The position numbers and the translations under genes were made by a program. A DNA stretch of 64,000 nucleotides from Anaerolineae bacterium (GTDB taxonomy: Bacteria; Chloroflexota; Anaerolineae; 4572-78; J111), in contig JAHDWA010000007.1 in NCBI GenBank assembly GCA_023382535.1, positions 1 through 64,000 on the forward strand, written 5' to 3'. Shown one piece after another: positions 9,606-17,640 of this stretch (the first letter of the stretch is position 1; the number at the start of each line of letters is the position of its first letter). Below the pieces are notes generated by a model. It was not told the DNA's origin, did no database searches, and saw only the letters and a list, made by a program, of their open reading frames with translations.

Positions 9606-10556
9606 TCACTCCGTTTGCGAGTTAGGGAGCGGTACAAAGCCCAGCTCTCTTACTTGCTGCTGGCCTTCAGTCAAAATCCAGTCGAGGTAGGCTTTAACCG
9701 CGCCGGTAGGTGGGCCAGGGGTGTACATAAAGAGGGGCCGCGAAATCGGATAGCTGCCGTCAACAACGGTCTCAATACTCGGTTCGACGTAAGGGCTGGC
9801 GGGAGAGACGGCAATGGCTATCGTTTTCTGATCAGGGGTGACGTATCCCAGGCCGTCGTAGCCAATGGCATTGGGATTCTGGCGGATTTCGCTGGAAATG
9901 CCTTCGGAGGAAGGTAACAACAGGGTGTCGGGCGAAAACAGAAGATTGCTCTTGCTGTCGCCCTGCCGGACCACCTCTTCCAGGAAAAAGACGTACGTCC
10001 CGGAGTTGGACTCGCGCGAGAGCAGCACAATGGGCCGGTCTTCACCACCTACTTCTTTCCAGTTGGTGACCTGGCCGGTGTAAATAGCGGAGATTTGTTG
10101 GATAGTGAGCTGGCTAACCGGATTTTCGGGATTGACCACCACGGCGATGGCATCTTGAGCGATGGTAATTTCATAAGGCTCGATGCCGTTGGCCTGGGCT
10201 AAGGCCACCTCTTCGGGTTTGATAGCCCGTGAGGCGTTGGCAATATCAACGGTGTTGTTGATCAAGGCCGCAATCCCGGTGCCGGAGCCGCCTCCTGTCA
10301 CCGAAATACGCACGCCGGGATGCCGGGGCATGTAAGTCTCGGCCCAGGCCAGGGCCAGGTTGACGATGGTATCGGACCCTTTGTTTTCAATGGTTTCGGC
10401 AGAAGTGGCCGGGGCTGCCTGAGCATCGGTGGAGGTGCTGCGGCAGCCTAACAGCAGGGCTGCTAAAAAAACAAAAAGGGCCAGGCTGAAACCCAGCCTT
10501 ACCCCTTCGGTTTTCCGCGGTATGTGGACCGCCCTGGTTGAGTCCCCGTTGCTCAA
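9606..10556 (-). CDS. pstS: phosphate-binding lipoprotein PstS (TTG start)
   Basis: A 316-residue extracytoplasmic phosphate-binding protein. The N-terminus is a lipoprotein signal with lipobox LLLG-Cys at about residue 38. Phosphate-contact regions are ENKGSDTIV, GGGSGTGIAAL, ASRAIKPEE and SRESNSGTYVFF. No ATG occurs in frame before the signal peptide. The start is a TTG at 10554-10556 with AGGGGTGA just upstream, which resembles a strong ribosome site. It is the first gene of the pst operon, behind a near-consensus promoter. Confidence 0.93.
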   Translation of the reverse strand: MSNGDSTRAVHIPRKTEGVRLGFSLALFVFLAALLLGCRSTSTDAQAAPATSAETIENKGSDTIVNLALAWAETYMPRHPGVRISVTGGGSGTGIAALINNTVDIANASRAIKPEEVALAQANGIEPYEITIAQDAIAVVVNPENPVSQLTIQQISAIYTGQVTNWKEVGGEDRPIVLLSRESNSGTYVFFLEEVVRQGDSKSNLLFSPDTLLLPSSEGISSEIRQNPNAIGYDGLGYVTPDQKTIAIAVSPASPYVEPSIETVVDGSYPISRPLFMYTPGPPTGAVKAYLDWILTEGQQQVRELGFVPLPNSQTE

Positions 10557-10582
10557 TTACTCACCCCTCAGTCTCGGCTGGC

Positions 10583-10611
10583 ATTATAACATCCTCACCG
10601 ACCTTTCGCAA
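10583..10611 (-). promoter_or_regulatory. sigma-70-type promoter of the pst operon
   Basis: On the minus strand a -35 box TTGCGA (10606-10611) and a perfect -10 TATAAT (10583-10588) are separated by 17 bp, in the 161-bp gap between pstS and the divergent second pstB. The distance to the pstS TTG is about 27 bp. I could not identify a convincing Pho box. Confidence 0.65.
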
Positions 10612-10657
10612 GATGGCGAGGCTTATGGTAAAATTTTGACCTATATGCCGGAGTTAA

Positions 10658-10704
10658 AAGTGACCGGCACCTGGTTAGCTGAAGAATAAAAATGCCAGTC
10701 ACTT
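10658..10704. repeat. GTGAC(C/T)GGCA palindromic repeat, copy 1
   Basis: An imperfect inverted repeat with left arm AAGTGACCGGCA (10658-10669) and right arm TGCCAGTCACTT (10693-10704), one mismatch and a loop of about 23 nt. A sister copy sits at 12075-12118 with nearly the same arms and a similar loop start (CTGGTTAG versus CTGGGTTAG). It lies just before the GTG start of the second pstB and could affect its expression. Confidence 0.7.
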
Positions 10705-10717
10705 GAGCAGGTTCTAA

Positions 10718-11473
10718 GTGAAAAATAAAATAGATGTTAAATCGTTAAACTTCTACTACGGCCAGAAACAGGCTCTTAAAGATGTTACCCTGCCGATCAA
10801 AAAACGCCAAATCACGGCTTTAATCGGCCCTTCTGGCTGCGGCAAAAGTACCTTTCTGCGCTGTCTCAACCGCATGAACGATACCATTCCCGGGGCGCGG
10901 GCCGAGGGCAAAATCTTGCTCGACGGGCAGGATATTTATGACCCCAAATTAGACGTGGTGATGCTGCGCCAGCGGGTCGGCATGGTCTTTCAACGCCCCA
11001 ACCCGTTTCCGCAGTCCATCTATAATAACGTGGCTTTTGGCCCGCGTGTCTTGGGCCAGACAAACCAGGCCCATCTGGATGGGGTCGTTGAAGAGAGCCT
11101 GGTTCGGGTGGGGCTGTGGGATGAAGTAAAAGATCAACTCAAGCAGAATGCGCTTGAACTCTCGCTGGGCCAGCAGCAACGTCTGTGCATTGCCCGGGTG
11201 GTGGCGGTAGAGCCGGAGGTAATTTTGATGGATGAACCTTGCTCGGCGCTGGACCCTATCGCCACCCTCAAAGTCGAAGACCTGATGCGCAGCTTGAAAG
11301 AGAAGTATACCATTGTGATTGTAACCCACAGTATGCAACAAGCGGCGCGGGTATCTGATTATACGGGCTTCTTCTGGTTGGGGGAGCTGGTGGAGTATGG
11401 CAAATCGGGCAAAATTTTTACAAGGCCACGGGAACAACAAACAGAGAATTATATCACCGGGCGTTACGGCTGA
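10718..11473 (+). CDS. second PstB-type phosphate ATPase, divergent from the pst operon
   Basis: A 251-residue PstB paralogue. The Walker [10 protein letters not shown] and Q-loop VFQRPNPFP are canonical, the Walker B is [12 protein letters not shown] and the switch His is in VTHS. The signature motif reads LSLGQQQR instead of LSGGQQQR, so one Gly is replaced by Leu. The start is GTG at 10718. The gene is transcribed away from pstS, so it is separately regulated. Its site defects complement those of the operon PstB, which suggests a heterodimer; an independent role as a homodimer is the alternative. Confidence 0.9.
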   Translation: MKNKIDVKSLNFYYGQKQALKDVTLPIKKRQITALIGPSGCGKSTFLRCLNRMNDTIPGARAEGKILLDGQDIYDPKLDVVMLRQRVGMVFQRPNPFPQSIYNNVAFGPRVLGQTNQAHLDGVVEESLVRVGLWDEVKDQLKQNALELSLGQQQRLCIARVVAVEPEVILMDEPCSALDPIATLKVEDLMRSLKEKYTIVIVTHSMQQAARVSDYTGFFWLGELVEYGKSGKIFTRPREQQTENYITGRYG

Positions 11474-11482
11474 AAGACAGAG

Positions 11483-11767
11483 TTAATCGAAGAAGAGCTG
11501 GTACTGCTTGCCGGTTTTGGGAAAATTCAGATATTGTTCCAGATCGAACTCAACCAGATTTTTGCCCGCACTCCGCGCCGCCTGTTCAAATTTAGGTAGT
11601 AGATCAGGGTGCATCAGCCAGACTTCCAAAACGTTATCCACCTTCATTTTTGAAAAATTTTCCTGGCCCATTCCGTCCTGTTTGGGAATATGGGGCGAGG
11701 TTTGGTAAAATATTTCCTGGGCATTGCTTAACCTGCACATAGTTTCAATATCCTCCTTGATACTCAT
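11483..11767 (-). CDS. hypothetical protein, 94 residues
   Basis: A short soluble protein with no signal peptide and no motif that I recognise. The middle is basic (NFSKMKVDNVLEVWLMHPDLL) and the end is rich in aromatic residues (LEQYLNFPKTGKQYQLFFD). It is convergent with the second pstB, with only 9 bp between the stop codons. Codon use looks normal for the region. The function is unknown. Confidence 0.55.
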   Translation of the reverse strand: MSIKEDIETMCRLSNAQEIFYQTSPHIPKQDGMGQENFSKMKVDNVLEVWLMHPDLLPKFEQAARSAGKNLVEFDLEQYLNFPKTGKQYQLFFD

Positions 11768-12131
11768 GAATCCTCGCTTTCTGCATCGTCAACCGCCCGG
11801 CTGGCGCCGAGGGGTGGCGGCTGAGATGGTTCCATTTTGTTACTACTCAGTCCAGGCGGAGTGATGCACCTTTAGCAGGAGCAAATTTGGCAATTTCGGC
11901 CAGAAAAATGCATCGCGCCTGAGGAGTTGCTCAATTTTTATAGTGCTGGGGAAGTTGCTGAGGATGTCGGGTAAAGAACTATCTCCAGCTTAAGCTTTTC
12001 CTGGCCCTTTGTCTGTGCCCTTCGCCACAGCGAGGCTGTGATTTAAATCACTTTGGAATGACTGCTCAGGCTCAAGGTGACTGGCACTGGGTTAGAATGA
12101 GAAAAGTACCAGTCACCTGACCACTTGGCAG
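11768..12131. other. intergenic region with palindromic repeat copy 2 and a possible gene remnant
   Basis: No complete gene is visible. The right part holds the second copy of the palindrome (AGGTGACTGGCAC at 12075-12087, GTACCAGTCACCT at 12106-12118, one mismatch), just before the next gene. On the plus strand, between about 11877 and 11973, a frame without a start codon reads as a plausible protein end (...WQFRPEK... ...EELLNFYSAGEVAEDVG). It may be a decayed gene fragment, but the evidence is weak. Confidence 0.45.
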
Positions 12132-12473
12132 ATGAAACAAGTTGTGGTAGTTAACGAGGCTTTAAAGTTACCACGGGGGAAATTAGCCGCTCAGGTGGCG
12201 CACGCCGCCGTAGGCGCGTTTGTTGCCGCCAGCGTCGAGGCGCAGCAGGCGTGGCTGAACAGCGGCATGCCTAAAATTGTGTTAAAGGTTGACCACGAAG
12301 CCGACCTGACCCGGCTGTATGATCTGGCCCTGGAGCAAAATATCCCGGCCCGATTAATAAGAGACGCCGGCAGAACCGTGGTCCCGGAAGGCACGCTTAC
12401 CTGCCTGGGGCTTGGCCCTGCCAGCGATAACGAGCTTGATAAGCTGACCGGCGAGCTGAGACTGCTTAGATAG
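12132..12473 (+). CDS. peptidyl-tRNA hydrolase, PTH2 family
   Basis: A 113-residue protein matching the archaeal/eukaryotic-type peptidyl-tRNA hydrolase, which cleaves peptides from tRNA released prematurely from ribosomes. Family markers are LPRGKLAAQVAHAAVGAF (about residues 12-29, with the catalytic-site Lys and His), KIVLKV, ARLIRDAGRTVVPEGTLTCLGLGP and the closing D-K-L-T-G-E-L. The length is normal for the family. Most bacteria rely on the unrelated Pth1; PTH2 occurs in scattered bacterial genomes. The palindromic repeat ends 13 bp before the ATG. Confidence 0.92.
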   Translation: MKQVVVVNEALKLPRGKLAAQVAHAAVGAFVAASVEAQQAWLNSGMPKIVLKVDHEADLTRLYDLALEQNIPARLIRDAGRTVVPEGTLTCLGLGPASDNELDKLTGELRLLR

Positions 12474-12485
12474 CTGCTTGAATTA

Positions 12486-13451
12486 TTAGTCGGCGGCGCC
12501 GGCCTCTTTTGCCGTTTCTCTTGGCGCAAGCAAGAAAGCCACCAACGTCTCGATTTCGGCTTCCTTCAATTCCAGGTTGGGCATGTCGGTATTGGGTTTC
12601 AGGGCCGACGGATCTTTTAGCCAGGTGTGGAGAATCTTGGGATCAGTGACCAGGGTGGGTAAATCTGGACCAACCCAAAAGTCCACAAATTCCCTGCCAA
12701 ATCTCTGCCGTATATCGGCGACCGCCGCATGTCGGTGGCAGACAATACAGCCTTTGGCCACAAATAGCCTCTGCCCCAATTCCGCCGAGGCCGTTACGGT
12801 GGGCTGGTCCGGCAGCTTCGGCGTCTCGCGGGAGAAAGCGGAGGCCTGGGCCGCCAGACTAAACCCAATGACACCAATTACTGCCGCCAACGTTAGCGAA
12901 ACCAGAGCCAGGGGTGTGCGCTTGCGCCACCAAAAAAGCAAGGTCCCGACCGTAGCGATACTCCCAATAAGCCCGGCTCCCAGAGACAGGGGAAATGACC
13001 CCCCTGTTAGAGTTTGTTGAGCGCCACTTGAAGTGCTGATTTCCCGGCTGCCCGCCTGGGGAGAGGCGAGGACGGTTAGATCAGGCATCGGCTGCTGGCC
13101 GGGCATGAGGCCCGACTCGATGCCCCAGCGCCACACGCCGGCCTGGGGAAAGTTGAGTGCAGCCACATAATGTCCTTTTGCTCCTTCGGCCTCCGCCTGC
13201 ACCAATATTTTTTCCTGACTCTCAATATGAACGGCATGCACCTTCACCTGGTCATAGACCCAGGGTGTCCGCCCGTGCTGGCGGATCATAAAGCCAAGCT
13301 GAACCGGTTTTCCGGCAACCCCATGCTCAGGTAGCTGGTCGAGTGTAACCACAGCCCAACCCCCGGCTAAAGTAACCGGAACCCCGAGGAACAGCACACC
13401 GAACAACAACACTAATCCAGTTAGAGAATGTTTGTAGGCTTTCTGCCACAT
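12486..13451 (-). CDS. membrane-anchored cytochrome c with N-terminal YtkA-like domain
   Basis: A 321-residue exported protein. A signal segment (residues about 10-30) is followed by a beta-rich domain resembling YtkA/FixH-type proteins (PVQLGFMIRQHGRTP to GVWRWGIESGLMPGQQP). A central membrane region (about 155-210) contains the WRKRTPLALV stop-transfer stretch. The class I cytochrome c domain has heme motif CIVCH around residue 235 and a candidate Met ligand in NTDMPNLEL. It probably transfers electrons outside the membrane. No partner oxidase is next to it. The pairing of the two domains suggests a redox or metal-handling role, but the exact role is not shown by the sequence. Confidence 0.8.
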   Translation of the reverse strand: MWQKAYKHSLTGLVLLFGVLFLGVPVTLAGGWAVVTLDQLPEHGVAGKPVQLGFMIRQHGRTPWVYDQVKVHAVHIESQEKILVQAEAEGAKGHYVAALNFPQAGVWRWGIESGLMPGQQPMPDLTVLASPQAGSREISTSSGAQQTLTGGSFPLSLGAGLIGSIATVGTLLFWWRKRTPLALVSLTLAAVIGVIGFSLAAQASAFSRETPKLPDQPTVTASAELGQRLFVAKGCIVCHRHAAVADIRQRFGREFVDFWVGPDLPTLVTDPKILHTWLKDPSALKPNTDMPNLELKEAEIETLVAFLLAPRETAKEAGAAD

Positions 13452-13475
13452 CGTAGTGTCCCCCTTTACTAATCT

Positions 13476-13530
13476 TTGACAATGAGTTATAATACTGTAT
13501 AGATAATCTAGGTATAAGATTTATCTATAC
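13476..13530 (+). promoter_or_regulatory. promoter with overlapping 10-bp inverted repeat
   Basis: TTGACA (13476-13481) and TATAGA (13498-13503) are 16 bp apart and point at the membrane-protein gene downstream. A perfect inverted repeat GTATAGATAA (13497-13506) and TTATCTATAC (13521-13530), with a 14-bp spacer, overlaps the -10 and the likely transcription start. That is a typical operator position for a dimeric repressor. The regulator is unknown. Confidence 0.5.
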
Positions 13531-13573
13531 ATTGATCCAGGATTACCCTGAAAGATAAGGTTTGGAGGTCCCC

Positions 13574-14254
13574 TTGTCAATCCTTTTTAAGCAATTTCAC
13601 CGTTTGGCCCTGTCTCAAGGGCTGTATCCTGTTGTCTTGTCTACGCTGCTGGCCTGCACCCTTTTGGCGGGCCGGGTTTATCTGAGCAGGCAGTGGACGT
13701 ATCTCTTTTTGGTCTGGAATCTGTTTTTGGCCTGGATCCCTTATCTGACAAGTTTATGGACAAGCTCGGTCTACCAGCGCCAATCCCGGCGCTGGGGGTA
13801 TTTATTGCTGCCCGGCCTGCTCTGGCTTGCCTTCTTTCCTAACGCCCCCTACATTGTGACTGATTTTTTACATTTGCAGCACCGCCCGCCTGTACCGGTG
13901 TGGTACGATATGGGGTTAATCTCAATCTTTGCCTGGACCGGTCTTTTTCTGGCTGTTTTTTCCCTGCGAACCATGCAGATGGTGGTCAAAACCGCTGCTG
14001 GACCCGTGCTGAGTTGGCTGTTTGTCGTCAGTGTCATGGGTTTGAGTGGATTGGGTATTTATATCGGGCGCTTCCTGGGTTGGAATAGCTGGGATTTATT
14101 TATCCACCCCGAAGCCGTCTTGACCGATATCCTCATTCGATTTACCAATCCGTTCCAACATACGGCCACGTTCGGGGTCAGCTTAATGTTTGCTCTATTT
14201 CTGCTGGTTTGCTACTTAACCGTTACCACCGACTCCTTACACCGGCAGTCCTAA
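13574..14254 (+). CDS. DUF1361 family membrane protein
   Basis: A multi-spanning membrane protein of about 226 residues with six or seven hydrophobic segments. DUF1361 markers include FLVWNLFLAWIPYL, LLPGLLWLAFFPNAPYIVTDFLHL and GIYIGRFLGWNSWD. A GGAGGT ribosome site (13564-13569) lies inside the longest open frame, so I place the start at the TTG at 13574 rather than the TTG at 13562. The biochemical role of the family is unknown. Its stop codon abuts the stop of the convergent anti-sigma gene with no base between. Confidence 0.85.
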   Translation: MSILFKQFHRLALSQGLYPVVLSTLLACTLLAGRVYLSRQWTYLFLVWNLFLAWIPYLTSLWTSSVYQRQSRRWGYLLLPGLLWLAFFPNAPYIVTDFLHLQHRPPVPVWYDMGLISIFAWTGLFLAVFSLRTMQMVVKTAAGPVLSWLFVVSVMGLSGLGIYIGRFLGWNSWDLFIHPEAVLTDILIRFTNPFQHTATFGVSLMFALFLLVCYLTVTTDSLHRQS

Positions 14255-15094
14255 TTATCGGAGCGATTCCGCCACTCGCACCGCTTCTTGCAGGGACAGG
14301 TCGGTTTCCAAGCGGTAGGTAATTTCTCCTTCCACCCAAATCAAGACCCGCCCTTCGACCAGCCGCCGGAGATCGTAATCCACTCGACTGCCGCGCCGGA
14401 ATTTCAGGACGTAAGGCCCCTCCGCCCAGATGGCTCGCTGCCCATTGACGTTGGTTTCCTCGATTCGACCGGGATTGCCTTTCTCGGCAAATGTACCCGG
14501 CCCTAATTGGTGCAGGCTGAGACGTACCCGGCCGGGCTGGGCCTCATCCAGCCAGACCAAGACCACGACCGGCCCGCCGAAATCTTGCAGAAAGACCCAA
14601 TCCGGCTCTCCCAGGTTGGCCGGGTAAGCAGGGAGACGAATGGGGAAATCAACCTGAGCCTGGGCTTGGGCCAGGGTCGTGGCGCCGGCCAGGTCCAGCA
14701 GCGAAGGCAACGGTGTCGGGGAAGGGCGAGGGGTTGGGGTGAGTGGCCTTTCCTCCAAGGATGCTGCCGCCGGAGTCGGCGTTGGAGTTTGCGTCGGCTC
14801 GACCAGGAAAATACGCACAGCGCCAATTTGCAAATACTCGATCAGGGCGGCGCGGACCTGGGGCACGGCGAGCAGTCCGGCCAGGATGAGCAGAACCAGC
14901 AGGGCAGCCCAGGCCAGTCGTCTCGGCGGGAGTCCCGGCTTTTGTCTCGATCCTTCGGCCAGTTGTGCTCTGACGGTGCTCGTCACATCAGGAGTGGGGG
15001 GATAAGGGAAGCGGCGGGCTAGCTGCTGCAGCCTGGCTTCCCACTGTTCATTTTGATTGGCGCCGCCAGAACGGCTGAAAAACCGCTGGCTCAT
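14255..15094 (-). CDS. anti-sigma-like membrane protein, coupled to the sigma factor
   Basis: About 279 residues with a cytoplasmic N-terminal part (to about residue 65), one transmembrane helix (RRLAWAALLVLLILAGLLAVP), a Thr/Pro-rich linker and an outer beta domain of the DUF4367 type (RIEETNVNGQRAIWAEG, EGEITYRLETDLSLQEAVRVAESL). The ATG at 15092-15094 overlaps the stop of the upstream sigma gene as ATGA, with AAGGAA upstream, so this start is preferred over one 18 bp further 5'. It probably holds the sigma factor inactive until an outside signal is sensed. No zinc-binding anti-sigma motif is evident. Confidence 0.8.
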   Translation of the reverse strand: MSQRFFSRSGGANQNEQWEARLQQLARRFPYPPTPDVTSTVRAQLAEGSRQKPGLPPRRLAWAALLVLLILAGLLAVPQVRAALIEYLQIGAVRIFLVEPTQTPTPTPAAASLEERPLTPTPRPSPTPLPSLLDLAGATTLAQAQAQVDFPIRLPAYPANLGEPDWVFLQDFGGPVVVLVWLDEAQPGRVRLSLHQLGPGTFAEKGNPGRIEETNVNGQRAIWAEGPYVLKFRRGSRVDYDLRRLVEGRVLIWVEGEITYRLETDLSLQEAVRVAESLR

Positions 15095-15684
15095 GCGACA
15101 CGTTCCTTCCATAGACTCGGAAACTCCCGCTCGACCACCTGGCGCAGCCGTTCCAGAGCGCGGCTGAGGCGCGATTTGACCGTCCCCGGGGCGATGCCGG
15201 CGGCCTCAGCCGTCTCCGCCACCGACAGCTCCAGAAAATAGCGCAGGTAAATAATCTGCTGGTCGGTTGAATTCAGGCGGCGCACTGCCTGCCACAGCAG
15301 GTGACTATCTACTTGCGGGAGGGCCTCATCCGCCGCGGGGGCCAGCACCGGCTCCGGGGCCAGCCGAACCAGCCGCTGCAGAGCAGCCAGATATCGCCCC
15401 ACCGCCCGGCGGCGGTTATAGACAAGATTGGTCGTAATGCGCAGCAGCCAGGGGCGCAGCGGCCGCGCCGGGTCGAACTGGTGTAGGGACCGAAAGGCGC
15501 GGATGAATACCTCCTGGGTGACATCCTGGGCCTCGTCGGCGTCGCCCAGCAGCAGATAAGCCAGCCGGAAAACCCCTTCCTGGTGCTGGCCGACCAATAT
15601 TTCCCACGCGCCCGCATCCCCCTGGCGGACCTGGGTGATGAGTGTTTGTTGTCCGTTGTCCGTAATCTGTTGTAGTTCAGTCAT
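15091..15684 (-). CDS. ECF-type RNA polymerase sigma factor
   Basis: A 197-residue sigma-70 family protein lacking regions 1 and 3. Region 2 is visible as FRLAYLLLGDADEAQDVTQEVFIRAFR and RPWLLRITTNLVYNRRR. Region 4 helix-turn-helix is LELSVAETAEAAGIAPGTVKSRLSRALERLR. It directs transcription of an unknown regulon. The stop overlaps the start of its membrane-anchored partner at ATGA, a standard sigma/anti-sigma arrangement. The -35 and -10 motifs it recognises cannot be deduced here. Confidence 0.92.
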   Translation of the reverse strand: MTELQQITDNGQQTLITQVRQGDAGAWEILVGQHQEGVFRLAYLLLGDADEAQDVTQEVFIRAFRSLHQFDPARPLRPWLLRITTNLVYNRRRAVGRYLAALQRLVRLAPEPVLAPAADEALPQVDSHLLWQAVRRLNSTDQQIIYLRYFLELSVAETAEAAGIAPGTVKSRLSRALERLRQVVEREFPSLWKERVA

Positions 15685-15913
15685 TGGGAGTTAACCACTG
15701 ACAACGGACAAAAGACTACGGACCAATTTTGCTTTGCTCACGCGAGCCTCTCCGGAGAGGTTCATTTACCATATATACACCACTCCGCTGTCACCGGTTC
15801 CCTTGTTAAACCAGGCCCAAAGGCGGCCATGGGCTTTGCTGCGTCGTTGATTTAACGTGTATAATGGGTAAGTCAAATAAAAATTATGAGATAAAAGGAT
15901 GGTGTATGGTCTT

Positions 15914-16169
15914 ATGATAGAATTACCAAAACGTGTCAGTGTGCTGGATAAAGGCTTCATTGAGCTTATTGATATGATGCCTCATCCAACAGTAGGAGTT
16001 AGTGGAGACTTGGCTATCGTTAATGCGGCGCGCGTTTCTTTTCTGGGAGAGAGCAAAGGGGATGAGGCCGATAAAAAGTTGCTCTTTTATCTGCTGCGCC
16101 ATCGCCATACCTCACCGTTCGAGCAGGTAGAATTTAAATTTAGAGTCAAGGCGCCCCTGGTAGTATGGT
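15914..16169 (+). CDS. thyX: thyX exon 1 (flavin-dependent thymidylate synthase)
   Basis: The first 85 codons plus one base of thyX, which makes dTMP from dUMP with FAD and methylene-tetrahydrofolate. FAD/dUMP-contact regions RHRHTSPFEQVEFKFRVKAP are present. The frame stops in the intron two bases after the exon end, but joining 16169 to 17163 restores VVWWQWVRHRTW without any gap, which matches a known ThyX motif variant. I chose ATG 15914 (MIELPKRV); ATG 15899 is in frame but too close to the AAAGGA ribosome site. A TATAAT at 15860-15865 could be the promoter. Confidence 0.9.
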
Positions 16170-17162
16170 AAATTGATTTCTCCATCATTATTGCCTTATA
16201 TACCATTTACTTAGTATAATTGCTTTAAAGAATAATTATACTATCGGTGGTACGTGAATGCCGAAAATAACATTCAATTGCTTAAATTGCGGAAAAGAGG
16301 TTCAAAAATACGGTAGCCAAGCTATCAAGTATTGCAGCCATCAATGCTATACGGAACATAAGGCAAAAATCTCGTTTGAAAAAATTTGTCCCGTGTGTCA
16401 CAAAACCTTTTTGGGCAAAGTCAGTCAAGTGTATTGTTCGAAAAGTTGCAGGCAAAAGCGTCAGCACGAAAAAGAGATTAGTGATTTTTTGGTTAGATGT
16501 CCTCGGTGTGGAAAAGAGCGCAAAATCAAAAGGCCAAATTACCGAAAAGAAATGACTTTATGTAAAAGATGTTCAGGTTTACAGGCGAGAGCAACTACCC
16601 CGCTCCCTACTGGCAAAGACAGCCATGCTTGGAAGGGAGGCAGACGATTTGATAAGTTAGGTTATGTTAAATTACATCAGCCAGGACATCCTTATGCTGA
16701 CAGCACAAATTATGTTCGAGAACATATTTACGTTGTTTGTGAGGCATACGGAGTTGATTTTTTCGAGAAAAGTGGTGCAACTGTGCATCATATCAATGGC
16801 GACAAGCGAGATAACAGGCTGGAGAACCTCTATGTTTGTACCTCAGCCCAGAATAAGAAATATAATGCAGATTTGTTAAATTTAGCATTTGAATTAGTTA
16901 AAAGAGGTGTTATCAAATTTGTTGATGGAGAGTATCGCTGCCCCCTACTCAGTGATGAGCCAGGTGAAGCCTCTCAAATTCGGTAAACCCTACGTCAAAG
17001 GATATGGGAATACCGAGCCAAGCCCTTAAACTTTGGGAAGGTGTAACGACTAGACGGGAGGGGACTCAGTAGAGTTCAAGGTATAGTCTGAACTTACGAG
17101 AAATCGTAAGAGCTGCCCAGAAATGAGGCAGCCACTAGCGAAAGGCTAGGAGTAACATATTG
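16170..17162 (+). mobile_element. group I intron in thyX
   Basis: A 993-nt insertion. The upstream exon ends in T and the insertion ends in G, as group I rules require. The P7 core is visible as GACTA (17048-17052) pairing with TAGTC (17084-17088), within AACGACTAGACGG and AAGGTATAGTCTGAAC, which resembles the T4 td intron core. Hairpins typical of P9 follow: 17092-17109 and about 17135-17149, both with GAAA loops, and a GCTGCC/GGCAGC stem (17112-17132). A candidate P1 pairs exon 16163-16169 with intron 16193-16199 and has a U-G pair at the splice site. The GC content is clearly lower than the exons. An HNH endonuclease gene is inside. Confidence 0.9.
16258..16986 (+). CDS. intron-encoded HNH homing endonuclease
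   Basis: A 242-residue protein. The N-terminal half has three CxxC-type zinc clusters (CLNCGKEV...CSHQC, CPVCHKTF...CSKSC, CPRCGKER...CKRC). The HNH nuclease core is GATVHHINGDKRDNRLENL (about residues 176-194). The gene sits inside the thyX intron between the P1 region and the P7 core, the usual place for a homing enzyme. It probably cuts intronless thyX alleles at the conserved codons for QWVRHR and so spreads the intron. AT-rich codon use differs from flanking genes. Confidence 0.9.
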   Translation: MPKITFNCLNCGKEVQKYGSQAIKYCSHQCYTEHKAKISFEKICPVCHKTFLGKVSQVYCSKSCRQKRQHEKEISDFLVRCPRCGKERKIKRPNYRKEMTLCKRCSGLQARATTPLPTGKDSHAWKGGRRFDKLGYVKLHQPGHPYADSTNYVREHIYVVCEAYGVDFFEKSGATVHHINGDKRDNRLENLYVCTSAQNKKYNADLLNLAFELVKRGVIKFVDGEYRCPLLSDEPGEASQIR

Positions 17163-17629
17163 GGCAGTGGGTGCGTCATCGAACGTGGCATGTAAACGCC
17201 CAATCCGGGCGGTACACGCCTTTCACCGAAAATGATTTTTATGTACCGGAAACGTGGCGGAAGCAGTCGCAGGATAACAAGCAGGGCAGCGAGGGAACGA
17301 TTGACCCGGCTGAAGCTAAGCGTCTCAGCCACGCCTTGTTGGCGCATTACGAGCAAGGGTATGCCTTGTACGAGCAAGCCCTGGCAGCCGGGGTGGCCAA
17401 GGAGCAGGCCCGCCTATTTTTGTCGGGCTTTTCGGTTTACTACATCTGGGTGGCCAAAGTAGACGCCCACAACCTGCTTCACTTTCTGAGCCTGCGCATG
17501 GCCCCCGACGCTCAGGAGGAAATCCGGGTGTACGCCCAGGCTATCTACGAGCATTTCCTCAAGCCGGCCTTGCCCTGGACGGCGGAGGCGTTTGAAAAGT
17601 ACGTTCTGAGCCTACCAGGAGGCCGGTAG
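17163..17629 (+). CDS. thyX: thyX exon 2
   Basis: The rest of ThyX, about 155 residues, beginning with the split codon T|GG. It carries the ThyX signature as QWVRHRTWHVNAQSGRY (the usual form is RHRxxSxNExSxRY, so the Ser and Glu positions read W and A here), then helices typical of the family and the end LKPALPWTAEAF. Total spliced length of about 240 residues is normal. The final 71 bp overlap the convergent serine recombinase, and the very C-terminus (YVLSLPGGR) may have been altered by phage insertion. Function of the gene depends on intron splicing. Confidence 0.88.
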
Positions 17630-17640
17630 AGTCTTCGACC
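17559..17640. other. probable left prophage junction (attL)
   Basis: The recombinase and thyX share 17559-17629 on opposite strands. Serine-integrase phages usually have the integrase next to one att site, and the genes change from host to phage here. The exact core cannot be set because the right end is outside the window. A short sequence repeated at the right end would define it. Confidence 0.5.

Noticed and set aside
10429..10689. 86-codon plus-strand frame across the pstS start and promoter
   Set aside because: It overlaps the pstS signal peptide in antisense and the palindromic repeat; no ribosome site or protein-like sequence.
15685..15898. tRNA or small RNA gene before thyX
   Set aside because: No cloverleaf or conserved T-loop could be drawn; the region looks like ordinary promoter DNA with short repeats. 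No tRNA or rRNA was found elsewhere in the window.
16258..16986. The thyX insertion as an intein
   Set aside because: The thyX frame stops two bases into the insertion and there are no intein splicing blocks; group I intron structures are present instead.
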